This document shows positions 32,825 through 41,933 of a stretch of 64,000 bases of DNA, piece by piece. Source of the DNA: Lentzea alba (GTDB taxonomy: Bacteria > Actinomycetota > Actinomycetes > Mycobacteriales > Pseudonocardiaceae); the NCBI RefSeq assembly GCF_011067745.1, contig NZ_JAAMPJ010000006.1, positions 473,019 through 537,018 on the forward strand, read 5' to 3'. The position numbers and the translations under genes are program-made. The stretch's first letter is position 1. Each line of letters opens with the position of its first letter. The notes below the pieces were generated by a model. That model ran no database searches. It was not told the origin of the DNA and worked only from the letters and a program-made list of their open reading frames with translations.

Positions 32825-34990
32825 ATGACCGATCGGGTTGACCACCGGGTGCGTGACGACCGTTCTCCTTTGGACCCGGCCGTTTTGGCCGGTGCCGAGT
32901 CGTTCGCGCGCAGCTGGGCCACGGCCGTGATCGGGTCGAGCTACGTCCCGATGACCAGGGCCGAGGTCGCGCAGCACCTCCAGGACCTCACCGAGATGCT
33001 GGTCGAGGCGCTGTACGCGAGCCCGTTCCGCACGGCACCCGGTTACGAGATCGGCTCACGGCTGGTCGACGCGCACTTCACCGGCACGGACACGCTGGGC
33101 CGCACCGTCCAGCTCCTCGGCGACGACCTGCTGGGCGAGCTGGGTGCCGCCGGTGACGAACGCCTGCAGTCCCGCCTGGCGGCTCTGCAGGGTGCGTTGT
33201 CGGCCGGCTACGCCCGCGCCCTGCGGGAACGCACGCTGGCCGAGCAGGAGGCGATCAGGGCGGCCGTCCTGGACGCCCGCGACCAGGCCGAGGCGATGCT
33301 GCGGGCCTCCGAGGCCCGGTTCCGCGCGATGTTCACCGAGGCCGCGATCGGCATCGGCATCGCCGACATCGAGGGCCGGATACTGGACGTCAACCAGGCC
33401 CTGCAGGACATGCTGGGGTTCAGCGTCGAGGAGATGCGCCAGTACAACGTGCGCGACCTCATGCACCCCGAGGACGCGGGCAGCGTGTGGCGGCTCTACG
33501 ACCAGCTGATCGCGGGCGAGTGCGACCACTACCGCGCCGAGAAGCGCTTCCACCGGGCCGACGGTGAGCAGGTGTGGACGCACCTGACGCTGTCACTGGT
33601 CCGCGACGATCACGGCGAACCGCAGTACCAGGTCGCGATGATCGAGGACGTCACCGACCGCCACCTGCTGCAGAACCGCCTGCGCTACCAGGCCCTGCAC
33701 GACCCGCTGACCGGCCTGCCGAACCGCGCGCTGTTCCTCGAACGCCTCGGCCGCGTGTTCAGCAACCGCGCGAAGCACGCCCGAGCCGGCCTCTGCTACC
33801 TCGACCTGGACGGCTTCAAGGTCATCAACGACTCGCTGGGCCACGACACGGGCGACCAGCTGCTGGTCGAGGTCGGCCGCAGGCTCGACCACTCGGTGTC
33901 CGGCGAGGGCAAGCTGGTCGCGCGCATGGGCGGCGACGAGTTCGTGATCCTGGTCGAGGGTTCGTCCGGCGAGCAGGACATCGTCGACGTGGCCGAGCGC
34001 GTGCTGACCGAGCTGGAGGCGCCGATCCGCATCGCCGGCCACGAGCTGTCGGTCTCGGCGTCCATCGGCATCGTCGAACGGCAGCTGTCGAGCACGACGT
34101 CGGCCGACCTCATGCGCGACGCGGACATCACGCTGTACTGGGCCAAGGCCGACGGCAAGGCGCGGTGGGCGCTGTACGACCCGGAGCGCAACGCCCGTGA
34201 GGTCGCGCGGTTCACGCTGTCCGCGACGATGCCGCGTGCCTTGGAACGCGGCGAGTTCTACGTCGAGTACCAGCCGCTGGTGCGGCTGGAGGACTCGACG
34301 GTCACCGGCGTGGAAGCCCTGGTGCGCTGGCAACACCCGGAGTTCGGCCGCCTGGCACCGGACCGGTTCATCGAGCTGGCCGAGGAGACCGGCCTGATCG
34401 TCCCGTTAGGACGGTGGGTGCTCCGCAAGGCGTGCGAGGAGGCCCGGCGCTGGCTGGTCGAGTTCGGCGACGCGGCCCCGTTCGTGTCGGTGAACCTGGC
34501 CGTGCGCCAGTCCCGCGACCCCGAACTGGTGCGCGACGTCAAGCGCATCCTCGACGAGTGCGCCCTGCCGCCGCACCACCTGCAGCTGGAGCTGACCGAG
34601 TCGGCGATCATGGGCACCGCCGACGAGCCGCTGGAAGCGCTGCGGGCGTTGTGCGACATGGGTGTGCGCATCGCGATCGACGACTTCGGCACCGGCTACT
34701 CGAACCTGGCCTACCTCAAGCACCTGCCCGTGCACGAGCTGAAGATCGCGGGCTCGTTCATGGAGGGGCTGCGGGCGGAGAACGAGGAGGACCCGGTCGA
34801 CTCGCAGATCGTGGCAACCCTGGTCCAGCTCGCGCACGCACTCTCGTTGGGCGTCACGGCGGAAGGCGTGGAGACGCCGGCTCAGGCCGCCCGGTTGTTG
34901 CGACTCGGCTGTGACACGGGCCAGGGCTGGTTCTTCGCCCGGCCGGGTCCGCCGGAGAACATCGACAGCTTGCTGCGTGGTGATCTCTAG
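32825..34990 (+). CDS. PAS-GGDEF-EAL c-di-GMP enzyme
   Basis: A 721-residue cytosolic protein. Residues about 1-150 form an uncharacterised helical sensory domain. A PAS domain follows (FRAMFTEAAIGIGIADIEG; YNVRDLMHPED), then GGDEF (LTGLPNRALFLE; RMGGDEFVIL) and EAL domains. The EAL catalytic set is present: EAL in GVEALVRWQHP, SVNLAVRQ, ELTESAIM, IDDFGTGYSN, the Lys of HELKIAG, AEGVET and GQGWFFARP. There is no RxxD inhibitory site before GGDEF. The order matches the bifunctional RmdA-type proteins of Streptomyces, so both c-di-GMP synthesis and breakdown are plausible. ATG 32825 fits; the earlier in-frame ATG at 32792 lies on a TATGCT -10-like box. Confidence 0.93.
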   Translation: MTDRVDHRVRDDRSPLDPAVLAGAESFARSWATAVIGSSYVPMTRAEVAQHLQDLTEMLVEALYASPFRTAPGYEIGSRLVDAHFTGTDTLGRTVQLLGDDLLGELGAAGDERLQSRLAALQGALSAGYARALRERTLAEQEAIRAAVLDARDQAEAMLRASEARFRAMFTEAAIGIGIADIEGRILDVNQALQDMLGFSVEEMRQYNVRDLMHPEDAGSVWRLYDQLIAGECDHYRAEKRFHRADGEQVWTHLTLSLVRDDHGEPQYQVAMIEDVTDRHLLQNRLRYQALHDPLTGLPNRALFLERLGRVFSNRAKHARAGLCYLDLDGFKVINDSLGHDTGDQLLVEVGRRLDHSVSGEGKLVARMGGDEFVILVEGSSGEQDIVDVAERVLTELEAPIRIAGHELSVSASIGIVERQLSSTTSADLMRDADITLYWAKADGKARWALYDPERNAREVARFTLSATMPRALERGEFYVEYQPLVRLEDSTVTGVEALVRWQHPEFGRLAPDRFIELAEETGLIVPLGRWVLRKACEEARRWLVEFGDAAPFVSVNLAVRQSRDPELVRDVKRILDECALPPHHLQLELTESAIMGTADEPLEALRALCDMGVRIAIDDFGTGYSNLAYLKHLPVHELKIAGSFMEGLRAENEEDPVDSQIVATLVQLAHALSLGVTAEGVETPAQAARLLRLGCDTGQGWFFARPGPPENIDSLLRGDL

Positions 34991-35010
34991 CTCGGGGAAC
35001 ACCTTGGGTC

Positions 35011-36804
35011 ATGAAGTCATTGGCCCTGGTCGTGCTCCTGCTCGTCACCATGACTCCGGTCGTCCGCGCCGCTGTTGACGTCGTGCCGCTGCCCGCCGAC
35101 AAACAGGCGTTCGGCACGGCCAGGTCCAAAGCCAGTCCGGTGTGGTTCACGCTCGGCCACCAGGGCCTGTCCGAGATCTTCCACCCGGACCTCAGCACGC
35201 CCGCGACCCGCGAGACCCGGCTGCTGGTCGACGGAAAGCCAGGTCAGGCGTACACCGAACCTGCCGACGACCGGTCGCTGACCTTCCGGCAGCGGCTGCG
35301 GGGCGACGGCTGGCGAGCCGAGATCACCTACGTCACCGATCCACAGCGGGCCGCCGTGCTCGCGGACGTCACGGTCACGGCGCACCGCCCGGTCCGGTTG
35401 TCGGTCGAGCACGTGCCGATGAAGGGTTCCAGCGAGGTCAGGAGCACTCTGCCCACCCAGCCGGTGCGGCAGGCGCGCGGCACGTTCGCGGTCGGGTTCG
35501 GTGCCGGCGTCGCCCAGGCCGCGCTGGACCGCGGATTCCACGCCACCGCGAAGGAGTACGCGCGCGGCTGGCACACCTACCTCGACGGTCTGAAGCGGCC
35601 GAAGTCGGCAGACCGGCGGCTCTACGACATGTCCGTGATGGTGCTGGCCGCGACGGAGGACAAGGCCAACCCCGGCGCGTCGATCGCGTCGCCGAGCTTC
35701 CCGTGGGCCTTCGGGTTCGACCGGGAACTGGCACCGGAGCTCGGCCCGTACGCGCTGGTCTGGCCGCGCGACCTCTACCACGTGTCCACGGCGATGATCG
35801 CGGCCGGAGACACCGGGTTCGCTCAGCGGTCGCTGGACTTCATGCTGCGAGAACAACAGCAGCCGGACGGTCACCTGCCGCAGAACACGAAGGTCGACGG
35901 CACGCCGTTCTGGCAGAGCGTCCAGCTGGACGAGACCGCCGCGCCGCTGCTGCTGGCCTGGCAACTGGACCGGCGCGACAAGTCCACTGTGGACTCACTG
36001 CGCCGAGCCGCCGACTACCTGCTGAGCTACCCGAACGCGCCGTTCAGCGAGCAGGAGCGGTGGGAGAACCAGAGCGGTTACTCGCCCGCCACGATCGCCT
36101 CGGTCGTCGCCGGCTTGGTGTGCTTCGCGGACTTGTTGCAGCGCAACGGAGAGGACGCCGCCGAATACCTGAACGCCGCCGACGCGTGGCAGCGCCAGGT
36201 GGAGAGCTGGACCGCGACGAAGACCGGCCCGTACGAGCCCAAGCCGTACTACCTGCGGCTCACCAAGGACGGAAAGCCCGACGCGGGCACCGAGTACAAC
36301 CTCGGCGACAACAACCCCGCCGACATCGACCAACGCGCGGTCGTGGACCCGAGCTTCCTGGAACTGGTCCGGCTCGGCGTCAAGCGCGCCGACGACCCGA
36401 CCGTCCGCAACACCGTCACCGTCGTCGACCAGCAGCTGAAGGAACAGGGTTACTGGCACCGGTTCACGCAGGACGGTTACGGCGAGACCAAAGATGGCGG
36501 GCCGTGGAACGTGCCGAACCCGGTCCGCACCTACGGGCGCCTGTGGCCGTTGCTGAGCGGCGAACGCGGTGAGTACGAGCTGCTCCTCAACCAAAAGGCC
36601 AACGCCGCCCAACGCCTGAAGGAGATCGCCGCCACCGCCAACAGCGGTCTCATGCTGCCCGAACAGGTGTGGAACGGCCGCGGCACCACCTCCGCCACTC
36701 CGCTCGCCTGGACGCACGCGCAGTACGTGCGGCTGGCGTGGTCGCTCGACCGGGGTGCGCCGGTCGAGCGACCGTCCGTCGTGGCGGATCGCTATCTCAG
36801 CTGA
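35011..36804 (+). CDS. Secreted GH15 glucoamylase/glucodextranase-like enzyme
   Basis: A 597-residue exported protein. The signal peptide is MKSLALVVLLLVTMTPVVRAA. Residues about 22-190 are a beta-sandwich N-domain and residues about 200-590 an alpha/alpha barrel of GH15. Visible barrel landmarks are FPWAFGFDRE, LVWPRDLYHVSTAM, QQPDGHLPQNTKVDG, VQLDETA with a likely catalytic acid region, ERWENQSGYSP, and RTYGRLWPLLSGERGEYEL toward the C-terminus. The family releases glucose from the non-reducing ends of alpha-glucans. The N-domain seems 60-80 residues shorter than in the glucoamylases I recall. It converges on the GH2 gene, with an 8 bp overlap of ends. Confidence 0.88.
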   Translation: MKSLALVVLLLVTMTPVVRAAVDVVPLPADKQAFGTARSKASPVWFTLGHQGLSEIFHPDLSTPATRETRLLVDGKPGQAYTEPADDRSLTFRQRLRGDGWRAEITYVTDPQRAAVLADVTVTAHRPVRLSVEHVPMKGSSEVRSTLPTQPVRQARGTFAVGFGAGVAQAALDRGFHATAKEYARGWHTYLDGLKRPKSADRRLYDMSVMVLAATEDKANPGASIASPSFPWAFGFDRELAPELGPYALVWPRDLYHVSTAMIAAGDTGFAQRSLDFMLREQQQPDGHLPQNTKVDGTPFWQSVQLDETAAPLLLAWQLDRRDKSTVDSLRRAADYLLSYPNAPFSEQERWENQSGYSPATIASVVAGLVCFADLLQRNGEDAAEYLNAADAWQRQVESWTATKTGPYEPKPYYLRLTKDGKPDAGTEYNLGDNNPADIDQRAVVDPSFLELVRLGVKRADDPTVRNTVTVVDQQLKEQGYWHRFTQDGYGETKDGGPWNVPNPVRTYGRLWPLLSGERGEYELLLNQKANAAQRLKEIAATANSGLMLPEQVWNGRGTTSATPLAWTHAQYVRLAWSLDRGAPVERPSVVADRYLS

Positions 36805-39442
36805 ACGACTTCTTCGCCACGTTGTGACCGGAGACCTCCACGACCGGCTGCGCGGAGCCGAGCGACGAGGACCGGTACTCGGCCTTGAGCGTCAAGGTCT
36901 CGCCAGGCCACAGCGTCACGTAGTTGTCGCTCCACCGCGTCGGCAGCACCTCGGCGCCGCCCTGACCCTTGCGCAGCGACGCCCGCACGAAGAACGCCAC
37001 GGTGTTGCCGGTGTTCTTCAGCGTCACCGTGGTCACCTGCTTGTCGTCACCGACCGGCGAGGTGGCCACCGTGGAGGACACCGTGCCGGGCTTCAACGTG
37101 TTGAGGCCCTTGAGATCCGCGTAGCCGGACTGCGGCGTGTGGTACCAGGTGGAGCCGCCGTAGTTCAGCGTGTCGGCCTTGGTGGACAGCCAGTAGACGT
37201 TGCGGTCGACCACGTTGCCGGCCGCGTCCTTCAGCAGCAGGCGCACGAAGTACGTCGTGGACAGCCCGGACGGCTGCGGCAGCGAGCCCACCTTGGTGGG
37301 ACCGTTGGCCGTCGCGTTCACGTTGCGCGTCTCGTCGGCCTTCTGCGTGCCGTCGAGGTTGAACAGCGTGACCTGGAGCTTCAGCCCGTTCGCGTTCTGC
37401 AGCGAAGTGTTCATCACGGCCAGCGACTTGTCGTCGTACGAGTACTGGGCGTGCAGCGGCCGCAGACCGGTCTTGGCGCCGAAGTACGAACCCGCCGTGG
37501 CGAGGTAGTAGTCGTACAGGTGCCAGTACAGCGTTGGCCACGCGTTGTTGAGCATCCAGTAGATGACGCCGGTCGACGGGTTGCTGGAGTCGTTGAAGTT
37601 GTCGCCGAACGCCTCGAACTGCGCGCGGTTCGTCTCGTAGTTCGCGAGTTGTGCCTTGCGGACCAGGTCCTCGACCCCGGACGGTTTGCCGTAGCGGTTG
37701 TCGAGCGCCGTGCCCCAGAAGGTGAGCTTGTTGAACGTCGACGACGGTGACAGGTGGTACTGCGTCGCGTTGTAGTTCGTCAGCTTGTCGATCTCGCCCT
37801 GCGACAGGAACTTCTTGAGCTCGTCCATCTCCGGGATGGTCGCGCCGGGGCCGATCTCGGACGCGAAGCCCGCCGCGCCGCCCTTCTGCTTGGTGAACCA
37901 GTAGACCGGCGGCTCCCACCAGTACGGGCCGTCCATCTTCATGCCGGGGTTGCCGAGCTGCGGCGAGCTGATGTTCTTCGCCGACGAGATCACCGGCAGG
38001 TTCCACTCGGCCCGCTTCAGCGCGTCGAGGTAGATCTTCTCCAGGCCCGCGCCGGGGGCGGCGTCCGAGCCGATCATGAAACCGATCATGCTCGGGTGGT
38101 TGCGGATGCGCTTGGCCTCGCTCTCCGCCGACGCACCGGCGACCCGGTTGTCCTCGGCGTCGAACGAATCGTACTTCTCCCACTTGGAACAGCACTCCCA
38201 GCCGGTGAGCAGCATGATGCCCAGGCGATCGGCCAGGTCGTACAACTCGTCGTTCTCCGGCTTGCCTTCGAGGCGGATGGTGTTCATGCCCATCGCCTTG
38301 ACGAGGTCGAGCTGGTCCTCGATGTAGCGCAGATCGGTGCGCAGGAACAGGTCCGACGCCCAGCCGCCGCCCCGCACGAGGAACGGCTTGCCGTTGACGG
38401 TGAACTGCCGGCCGCTGCCGCGGATGCTCGACGTGACCTCGCGGACGCCGAAGGTCGTCTTCGCCGTGTCGGACTCGGTCGTGCCGACGTTCGCGGCGAG
38501 CGTCGCGAGGTACAGCGGCTGCGCGCCCATCTGGAACGGCCACCACACCTGCGGGTTCTGCAGGTCCTGGGTGAACGTGACGGTCTTGGTCTGGTTCGCG
38601 TTCAGCTGCACCTGCTGCTTGAACACCTGACCGGCGACGGTCGCGGTCACCTCGGCGGTGACGGAGGAACCGGTGTTGTTGCGGGCGTCGACCTTGGTGG
38701 TGATCTTCGCGCTGCTCAGGCTCGGCAGCGGCAGATCGGAGTCCACCCGCAGGTTGCGCAGCGAGACCGGGCCGCTCGGCGTGAACTGCACGTCGCGGAA
38801 GATGCCCTGGTTGCGGTCGGGCGGCAGCTGCGCCCAGTCGATGAAGTGGATCAGCAGGTCGTTCTGCGGGTCGGACGGCGACGCCTTGATCGCCAGGGCG
38901 TTGTCACCCTTGCGCAGCAACGAGGTCACGTTGAACTCGTGCGTCGGGTACGCGCCGACGACCGTGTCGGTGCCCGCGACCTTGGTGCCGTTCAACCAGA
39001 TCTCGCCGCGCGAGATGATGCCGCCGTTGAGCTTGAGGAACGTGTTGACGCCCGGCTGCGGGTCCGCCTGGAAGACCTTGCGGTACCACCACGGCACCTT
39101 GAAGTCGTTGGGGTTGGCCTGCTTGAGGTTCTCGGAGTACCGGACGTCCGGGTACTTGTTGTTGGCGATCAGGCCGGCCATCACGGTGGACCGCGCCGGC
39201 ACCGTCATCCACCCGGAGTCCGAATAGGCCGGTCCGGAGATCACGTCACCGGCCTGCGTGGCCTTGGTGCTGCTCTGCAGGCGCCAGTCCGGGATCGTGG
39301 AGGTCTTTCCGGGGCTCGCGGCCACCTCGAGCGCCGCTCCCGTGCCGGGCACGGGGCCCGCGTTGGCTGAGGTGCCTGGCACGAGCAGGGCCAGGCCCAC
39401 CGCGGCCACGACCAATGTCGGCAGTGGTCGGTTGCGCAGCAT
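36797..39442 (-). CDS. csxA: Secreted GH2 exo-beta-D-glucosaminidase (CsxA-like)
   Basis: An 881-residue exported enzyme. The signal peptide is RNRPLPTLVVAAVGLALLVP with an ANA cleavage region. It is followed by the GH2 sugar-binding domain (VPWWYRKVFQ; GEIWLNGTKV), immunoglobulin-like domain, and barrel. The barrel shows the CsxA pattern: GSDAAPGAG carries the unusual acid/base Asp, where most GH2 enzymes have NE, and GFASEIGPG carries the nucleophile Glu. Domains after the barrel match CsxA from Amycolatopsis, which removes glucosamine from chitosan ends. It lacks the C-terminal carbohydrate-binding module of some homologues. ATG 39442 has GAGGAG upstream; the open frame extends to 39520. 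Confidence 0.88.
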   Translation of the reverse strand: MLRNRPLPTLVVAAVGLALLVPGTSANAGPVPGTGAALEVAASPGKTSTIPDWRLQSSTKATQAGDVISGPAYSDSGWMTVPARSTVMAGLIANNKYPDVRYSENLKQANPNDFKVPWWYRKVFQADPQPGVNTFLKLNGGIISRGEIWLNGTKVAGTDTVVGAYPTHEFNVTSLLRKGDNALAIKASPSDPQNDLLIHFIDWAQLPPDRNQGIFRDVQFTPSGPVSLRNLRVDSDLPLPSLSSAKITTKVDARNNTGSSVTAEVTATVAGQVFKQQVQLNANQTKTVTFTQDLQNPQVWWPFQMGAQPLYLATLAANVGTTESDTAKTTFGVREVTSSIRGSGRQFTVNGKPFLVRGGGWASDLFLRTDLRYIEDQLDLVKAMGMNTIRLEGKPENDELYDLADRLGIMLLTGWECCSKWEKYDSFDAEDNRVAGASAESEAKRIRNHPSMIGFMIGSDAAPGAGLEKIYLDALKRAEWNLPVISSAKNISSPQLGNPGMKMDGPYWWEPPVYWFTKQKGGAAGFASEIGPGATIPEMDELKKFLSQGEIDKLTNYNATQYHLSPSSTFNKLTFWGTALDNRYGKPSGVEDLVRKAQLANYETNRAQFEAFGDNFNDSSNPSTGVIYWMLNNAWPTLYWHLYDYYLATAGSYFGAKTGLRPLHAQYSYDDKSLAVMNTSLQNANGLKLQVTLFNLDGTQKADETRNVNATANGPTKVGSLPQPSGLSTTYFVRLLLKDAAGNVVDRNVYWLSTKADTLNYGGSTWYHTPQSGYADLKGLNTLKPGTVSSTVATSPVGDDKQVTTVTLKNTGNTVAFFVRASLRKGQGGAEVLPTRWSDNYVTLWPGETLTLKAEYRSSSLGSAQPVVEVSGHNVAKKSFS

Positions 39443-39579
39443 GTCGCTCCTCGACGCATCGGGGCGGCGGCGCTTCGGGGTATCGTAAAGAAGGTTTCCT
39501 TTTAGTGGGGTCACGGGCAATGCGCCTTCTGGGTGACGCGGGACACACCGTTCGCCACCCTCCGTGCGCGACGATCCGA

Positions 39580-39585
39580 TACGTT
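39580..39585 (+). promoter_or_regulatory. Leaderless -10 (TACGTT) for lipoprotein gene
   Basis: TACGTT ends 7 bases before the ATG at 39593, the same leaderless spacing as at purB and purC. It supports this ATG over the in-frame upstream GTG at 39533. Confidence 0.5.
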
Positions 39586-39592
39586 GGCCGTC

Positions 39593-40186
39593 ATGCTTCG
39601 ACTTGCCGTCCCGTTCGTGCTGGCAGCGGTCCTGACCGGGTGTTCTTCGCAGGAAGCGGGGACGCCCTCCGCGGGGAACCAGACCGGCGCGGCGCCGACG
39701 ACCGGAACTTCGGCCGGAACCGCCCCGGTGAACAGGCCGAAGGCCGTGGATCTGAAGACCGTCGACCCGTGCTCCCTGATCACGTCAGAGGCCAGGACCG
39801 CACTCGGTCTGAGCAGCGTGCAGCCGGGCACCCCGCTGCCCGAGTACGGCGAGGGCAGCAAGCGGTGCAATGAGAGCTATGCGGATCACAAGTACATCGC
39901 CAACATCCACACGCTGCTCAACGGCGGTGTGGACAGGCTGAAGCAGACGACCGGTGAGGCCAAGCTCACCTCGGTGCAGATCGCCGGCTACCCGGCCTAC
40001 CTCACCAAGACCGAGTCGCCGGGAACTGCTGGGGCCTGCGAGGTTTACGTCGATGCCCATGACGGGCAGTTGTTGCTGGTAACGGGAATCGCCGGGATGG
40101 GTGAGTCGACTGCCACTGTGGACGGTGCGTGTGAGCGGGCCAAGGCGCTCGCCGAGGCCGTCGGCACCGTGCTCGCGACCAAGTGA
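39593..40186 (+). CDS. DUF3558 domain lipoprotein, T7SS cassette B
   Basis: A 197-residue lipoprotein with signal MLRLAVPFVLAAVLTG, lipobox LTGC (Cys 17), and a Thr/Pro/Gly linker. The DUF3558 pattern is present: VDPCSLITSEARTALGL, GEGSKRCNESY, AGACEVYVDAHDG and DGACERAKALAEAV. It resembles the lipoprotein in cassette A (5000) in length and cysteine spacing. It has its own leaderless-type promoter. It is followed after 121 bp by the PE-like, PPE-like and EspG genes, so it belongs to the same functional group even if transcribed separately. Confidence 0.87.
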   Translation: MLRLAVPFVLAAVLTGCSSQEAGTPSAGNQTGAAPTTGTSAGTAPVNRPKAVDLKTVDPCSLITSEARTALGLSSVQPGTPLPEYGEGSKRCNESYADHKYIANIHTLLNGGVDRLKQTTGEAKLTSVQIAGYPAYLTKTESPGTAGACEVYVDAHDGQLLLVTGIAGMGESTATVDGACERAKALAEAVGTVLATK

Positions 40187-40307
40187 AGGTTGAGTAGAAC
40201 TACTCCGCTTTTACCGGGAACCGGTCCACTGCGTCATGCATCAGAGCTAAAGTCGTTCCAAATGCACACGCGGCCCAACTGGGGGGCCGTACCGAGGAGG
40301 GTGTGCC

Positions 40308-40679
40308 GTGTATCTCGCGGACGGTGGCGGTGGCGGTTCGACGCCTCCGGAGTTCGGGCAGCGCAAGCTGAAGGTCGATCCCTCGGCGATTCCGCAGGCC
40401 CGGAAGGCGTTCGAGCACGCGCTGTCGGAGTTCGAGAACAAGATCGCGCAGGCCGTGCACGACCTGCCCACGAAGCCTTGGGCGCAGGACCCGATCAGCA
40501 GCGAGACCTCGAAGGCGTTCAACGACCAGACGTCGGAGAAGGCGCTGGCTGCCCTGAACGTCTACAAGGAGCAGCTCGTCGGCGTGATCGCCCAGTTGAC
40601 CCGCATCGAACAGCAGTACCGCCTGACCGAGGGCGACAACGAGGCCATGTGGGGCAAGCACCTGCGAGACCGAGGCTGA
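40308..40679 (+). CDS. PE-like small T7SS protein, cassette B
   Basis: A 123-residue protein with a Gly-rich start (YLADGGGGG) and then a helical hairpin. Helix 1 runs from VDPSAIPQARKAFEHALSEF, a turn follows at KPWAQDPISSETSKAFNDQ, and helix 2 ends IEQQYRLTEGDN. Its F/L-x-V, ND turn and Q-Y-x-x-T ending match the 150-residue protein at 4551. GAGGAGGG lies 7 bases before the GTG. It precedes the PPE-like gene by 15 bp, the gene order of PE-PPE pairs. It is therefore probably the binding partner of the PPE-like protein in export. Confidence 0.72.
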   Translation: MYLADGGGGGSTPPEFGQRKLKVDPSAIPQARKAFEHALSEFENKIAQAVHDLPTKPWAQDPISSETSKAFNDQTSEKALAALNVYKEQLVGVIAQLTRIEQQYRLTEGDNEAMWGKHLRDRG

Positions 40680-40694
40680 GAGGGGGACTGACCG

Positions 40695-41933
40695 ATGACT
40701 GACCACCGCTTTCAGGGGTACGGACACCCCGAGCTGTACAAGATGATCAACTCTGGTCCCGGCGTCTCCGCCTCGATCCCGGTGGAGCAGGGTTGGAAGA
40801 CGATCGCGGCCACGCTCGCCCAGATCGACGGCGACCTGCACCAGGCGCTCGGCAAGATGGGCGCGGACTGGGAGTCCGACGCAGCCGACGCCGCGCAGGG
40901 CGCGTTGTCGCCGCTCGCCCAGTGGGCCGGGTTCGCCGAGCAGGGCGCCACGACCATGGAGAGCTCCGCGCGGCTGCAGGGCGAGTACATCGCCGACGCG
41001 CGCAAGAAGATGCCCGAGGTCGTCCCGGTCACGACCGAGAAGCCCGGCTTCATGGACATGGCGGTCGGCGCGCTGACCGGTCCGGTCGGCATGGCGCACG
41101 TCGTCGGCCAGCAGCTGGACCACGAGAAGCAGGAAGCGGCCGCGGACAACGCCGCCGCCCAGGCCGTCAAGGTCATGGAGGACTACCAGTCGGACAGCCG
41201 CTGGAACTCCTCGACGCTCGGTGAGTTCCCGCAGCCGCCGCAGGTCGTGATCGACACGCCGCCGCCCGCCGACACCGGCACCGGCAGCACGCGCGTCGGC
41301 TACACCCCGACCGGCGCGCCGTCGCCGTCGGGCAACACCGGCACGACGAACCCGGCGTGGGCGACGCCGCCGTCGACCCAGCAGCACGTGTCGACAGGGT
41401 GGACGCCTCCGCCCACCGACACCACGCACGTGTCGTGGACGCAGCCGCCGACGCCTCCTCCGCCTCCGCCGGTTCACACCCCGCCGCCGACGAGCTTCCC
41501 GCAGCCGACGCCGCAGCCGACCCCGACGCCTGGTGGACCGGTGTTCACCCGGCCCTCCACGGACGTGCCCGGTGGCGGCCGCGGTGGCCAGTCCGGCAAC
41601 GTTCGCGGTGGTCAGCTCGGTGGTGGCAAGGCGTTCGGGCCGATGTCCGGCTCGCTCGGCTCGTCCGGCCAGCAGGGCCCGATGAAGCCCGGCGGCCTGC
41701 CCGGCATGGGCGGCGCCGAGGGCATGCGCGGCGGGGCCATGGGCTCCGGTGCGGGTGCCGCCGGCAAGGGCGGTGCTGCCGGTGCTGGTGCCGGTGGTGG
41801 CGCGCACGGCCAGAAGGGCGAGGGCGAGGACGACATCGAGCACAAGGCCGCCGACTACCTGGTCGAGACCGACGACGTGTTCGGTGACGACCGGATGGTG
41901 GCGCCGCCCGTCATCGGCGGCTTCTCGGAATGA
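40695..41933 (+). CDS. PPE-like T7SS substrate with Pro-rich tail
   Basis: A 412-residue protein. Residues about 1-160 form a PPE/WXG-type helical domain: helix VEQGWKTIAATLAQIDGDLH, a W-E-S turn in GADWESDAADAAQG, and a second long helix. Residues about 180-380 are Pro/Thr/Gly-rich low complexity, including a PPTPPPPPP run. The C-terminal segment DYLVETDDVFGDDRMVAPP, then VIG, matches the tail of the cassette A protein at 5603. It ends in ATGA overlapping the EspG start, so chaperone and substrate are coupled. Export by an ESX system is inferred; its fate outside the cell is unknown. Confidence 0.83.
   Translation: MTDHRFQGYGHPELYKMINSGPGVSASIPVEQGWKTIAATLAQIDGDLHQALGKMGADWESDAADAAQGALSPLAQWAGFAEQGATTMESSARLQGEYIADARKKMPEVVPVTTEKPGFMDMAVGALTGPVGMAHVVGQQLDHEKQEAAADNAAAQAVKVMEDYQSDSRWNSSTLGEFPQPPQVVIDTPPPADTGTGSTRVGYTPTGAPSPSGNTGTTNPAWATPPSTQQHVSTGWTPPPTDTTHVSWTQPPTPPPPPPVHTPPPTSFPQPTPQPTPTPGGPVFTRPSTDVPGGGRGGQSGNVRGGQLGGGKAFGPMSGSLGSSGQQGPMKPGGLPGMGGAEGMRGGAMGSGAGAAGKGGAAGAGAGGGAHGQKGEGEDDIEHKAADYLVETDDVFGDDRMVAPPVIGGFSE

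Noticed and set aside
40192-40205. GAGTAG-AA-CTACTC as a terminator after the cassette B lipoprotein
   Set aside because: The two-base loop cannot form a stable hairpin and there is no U-run; at most it is an operator-like half palindrome.
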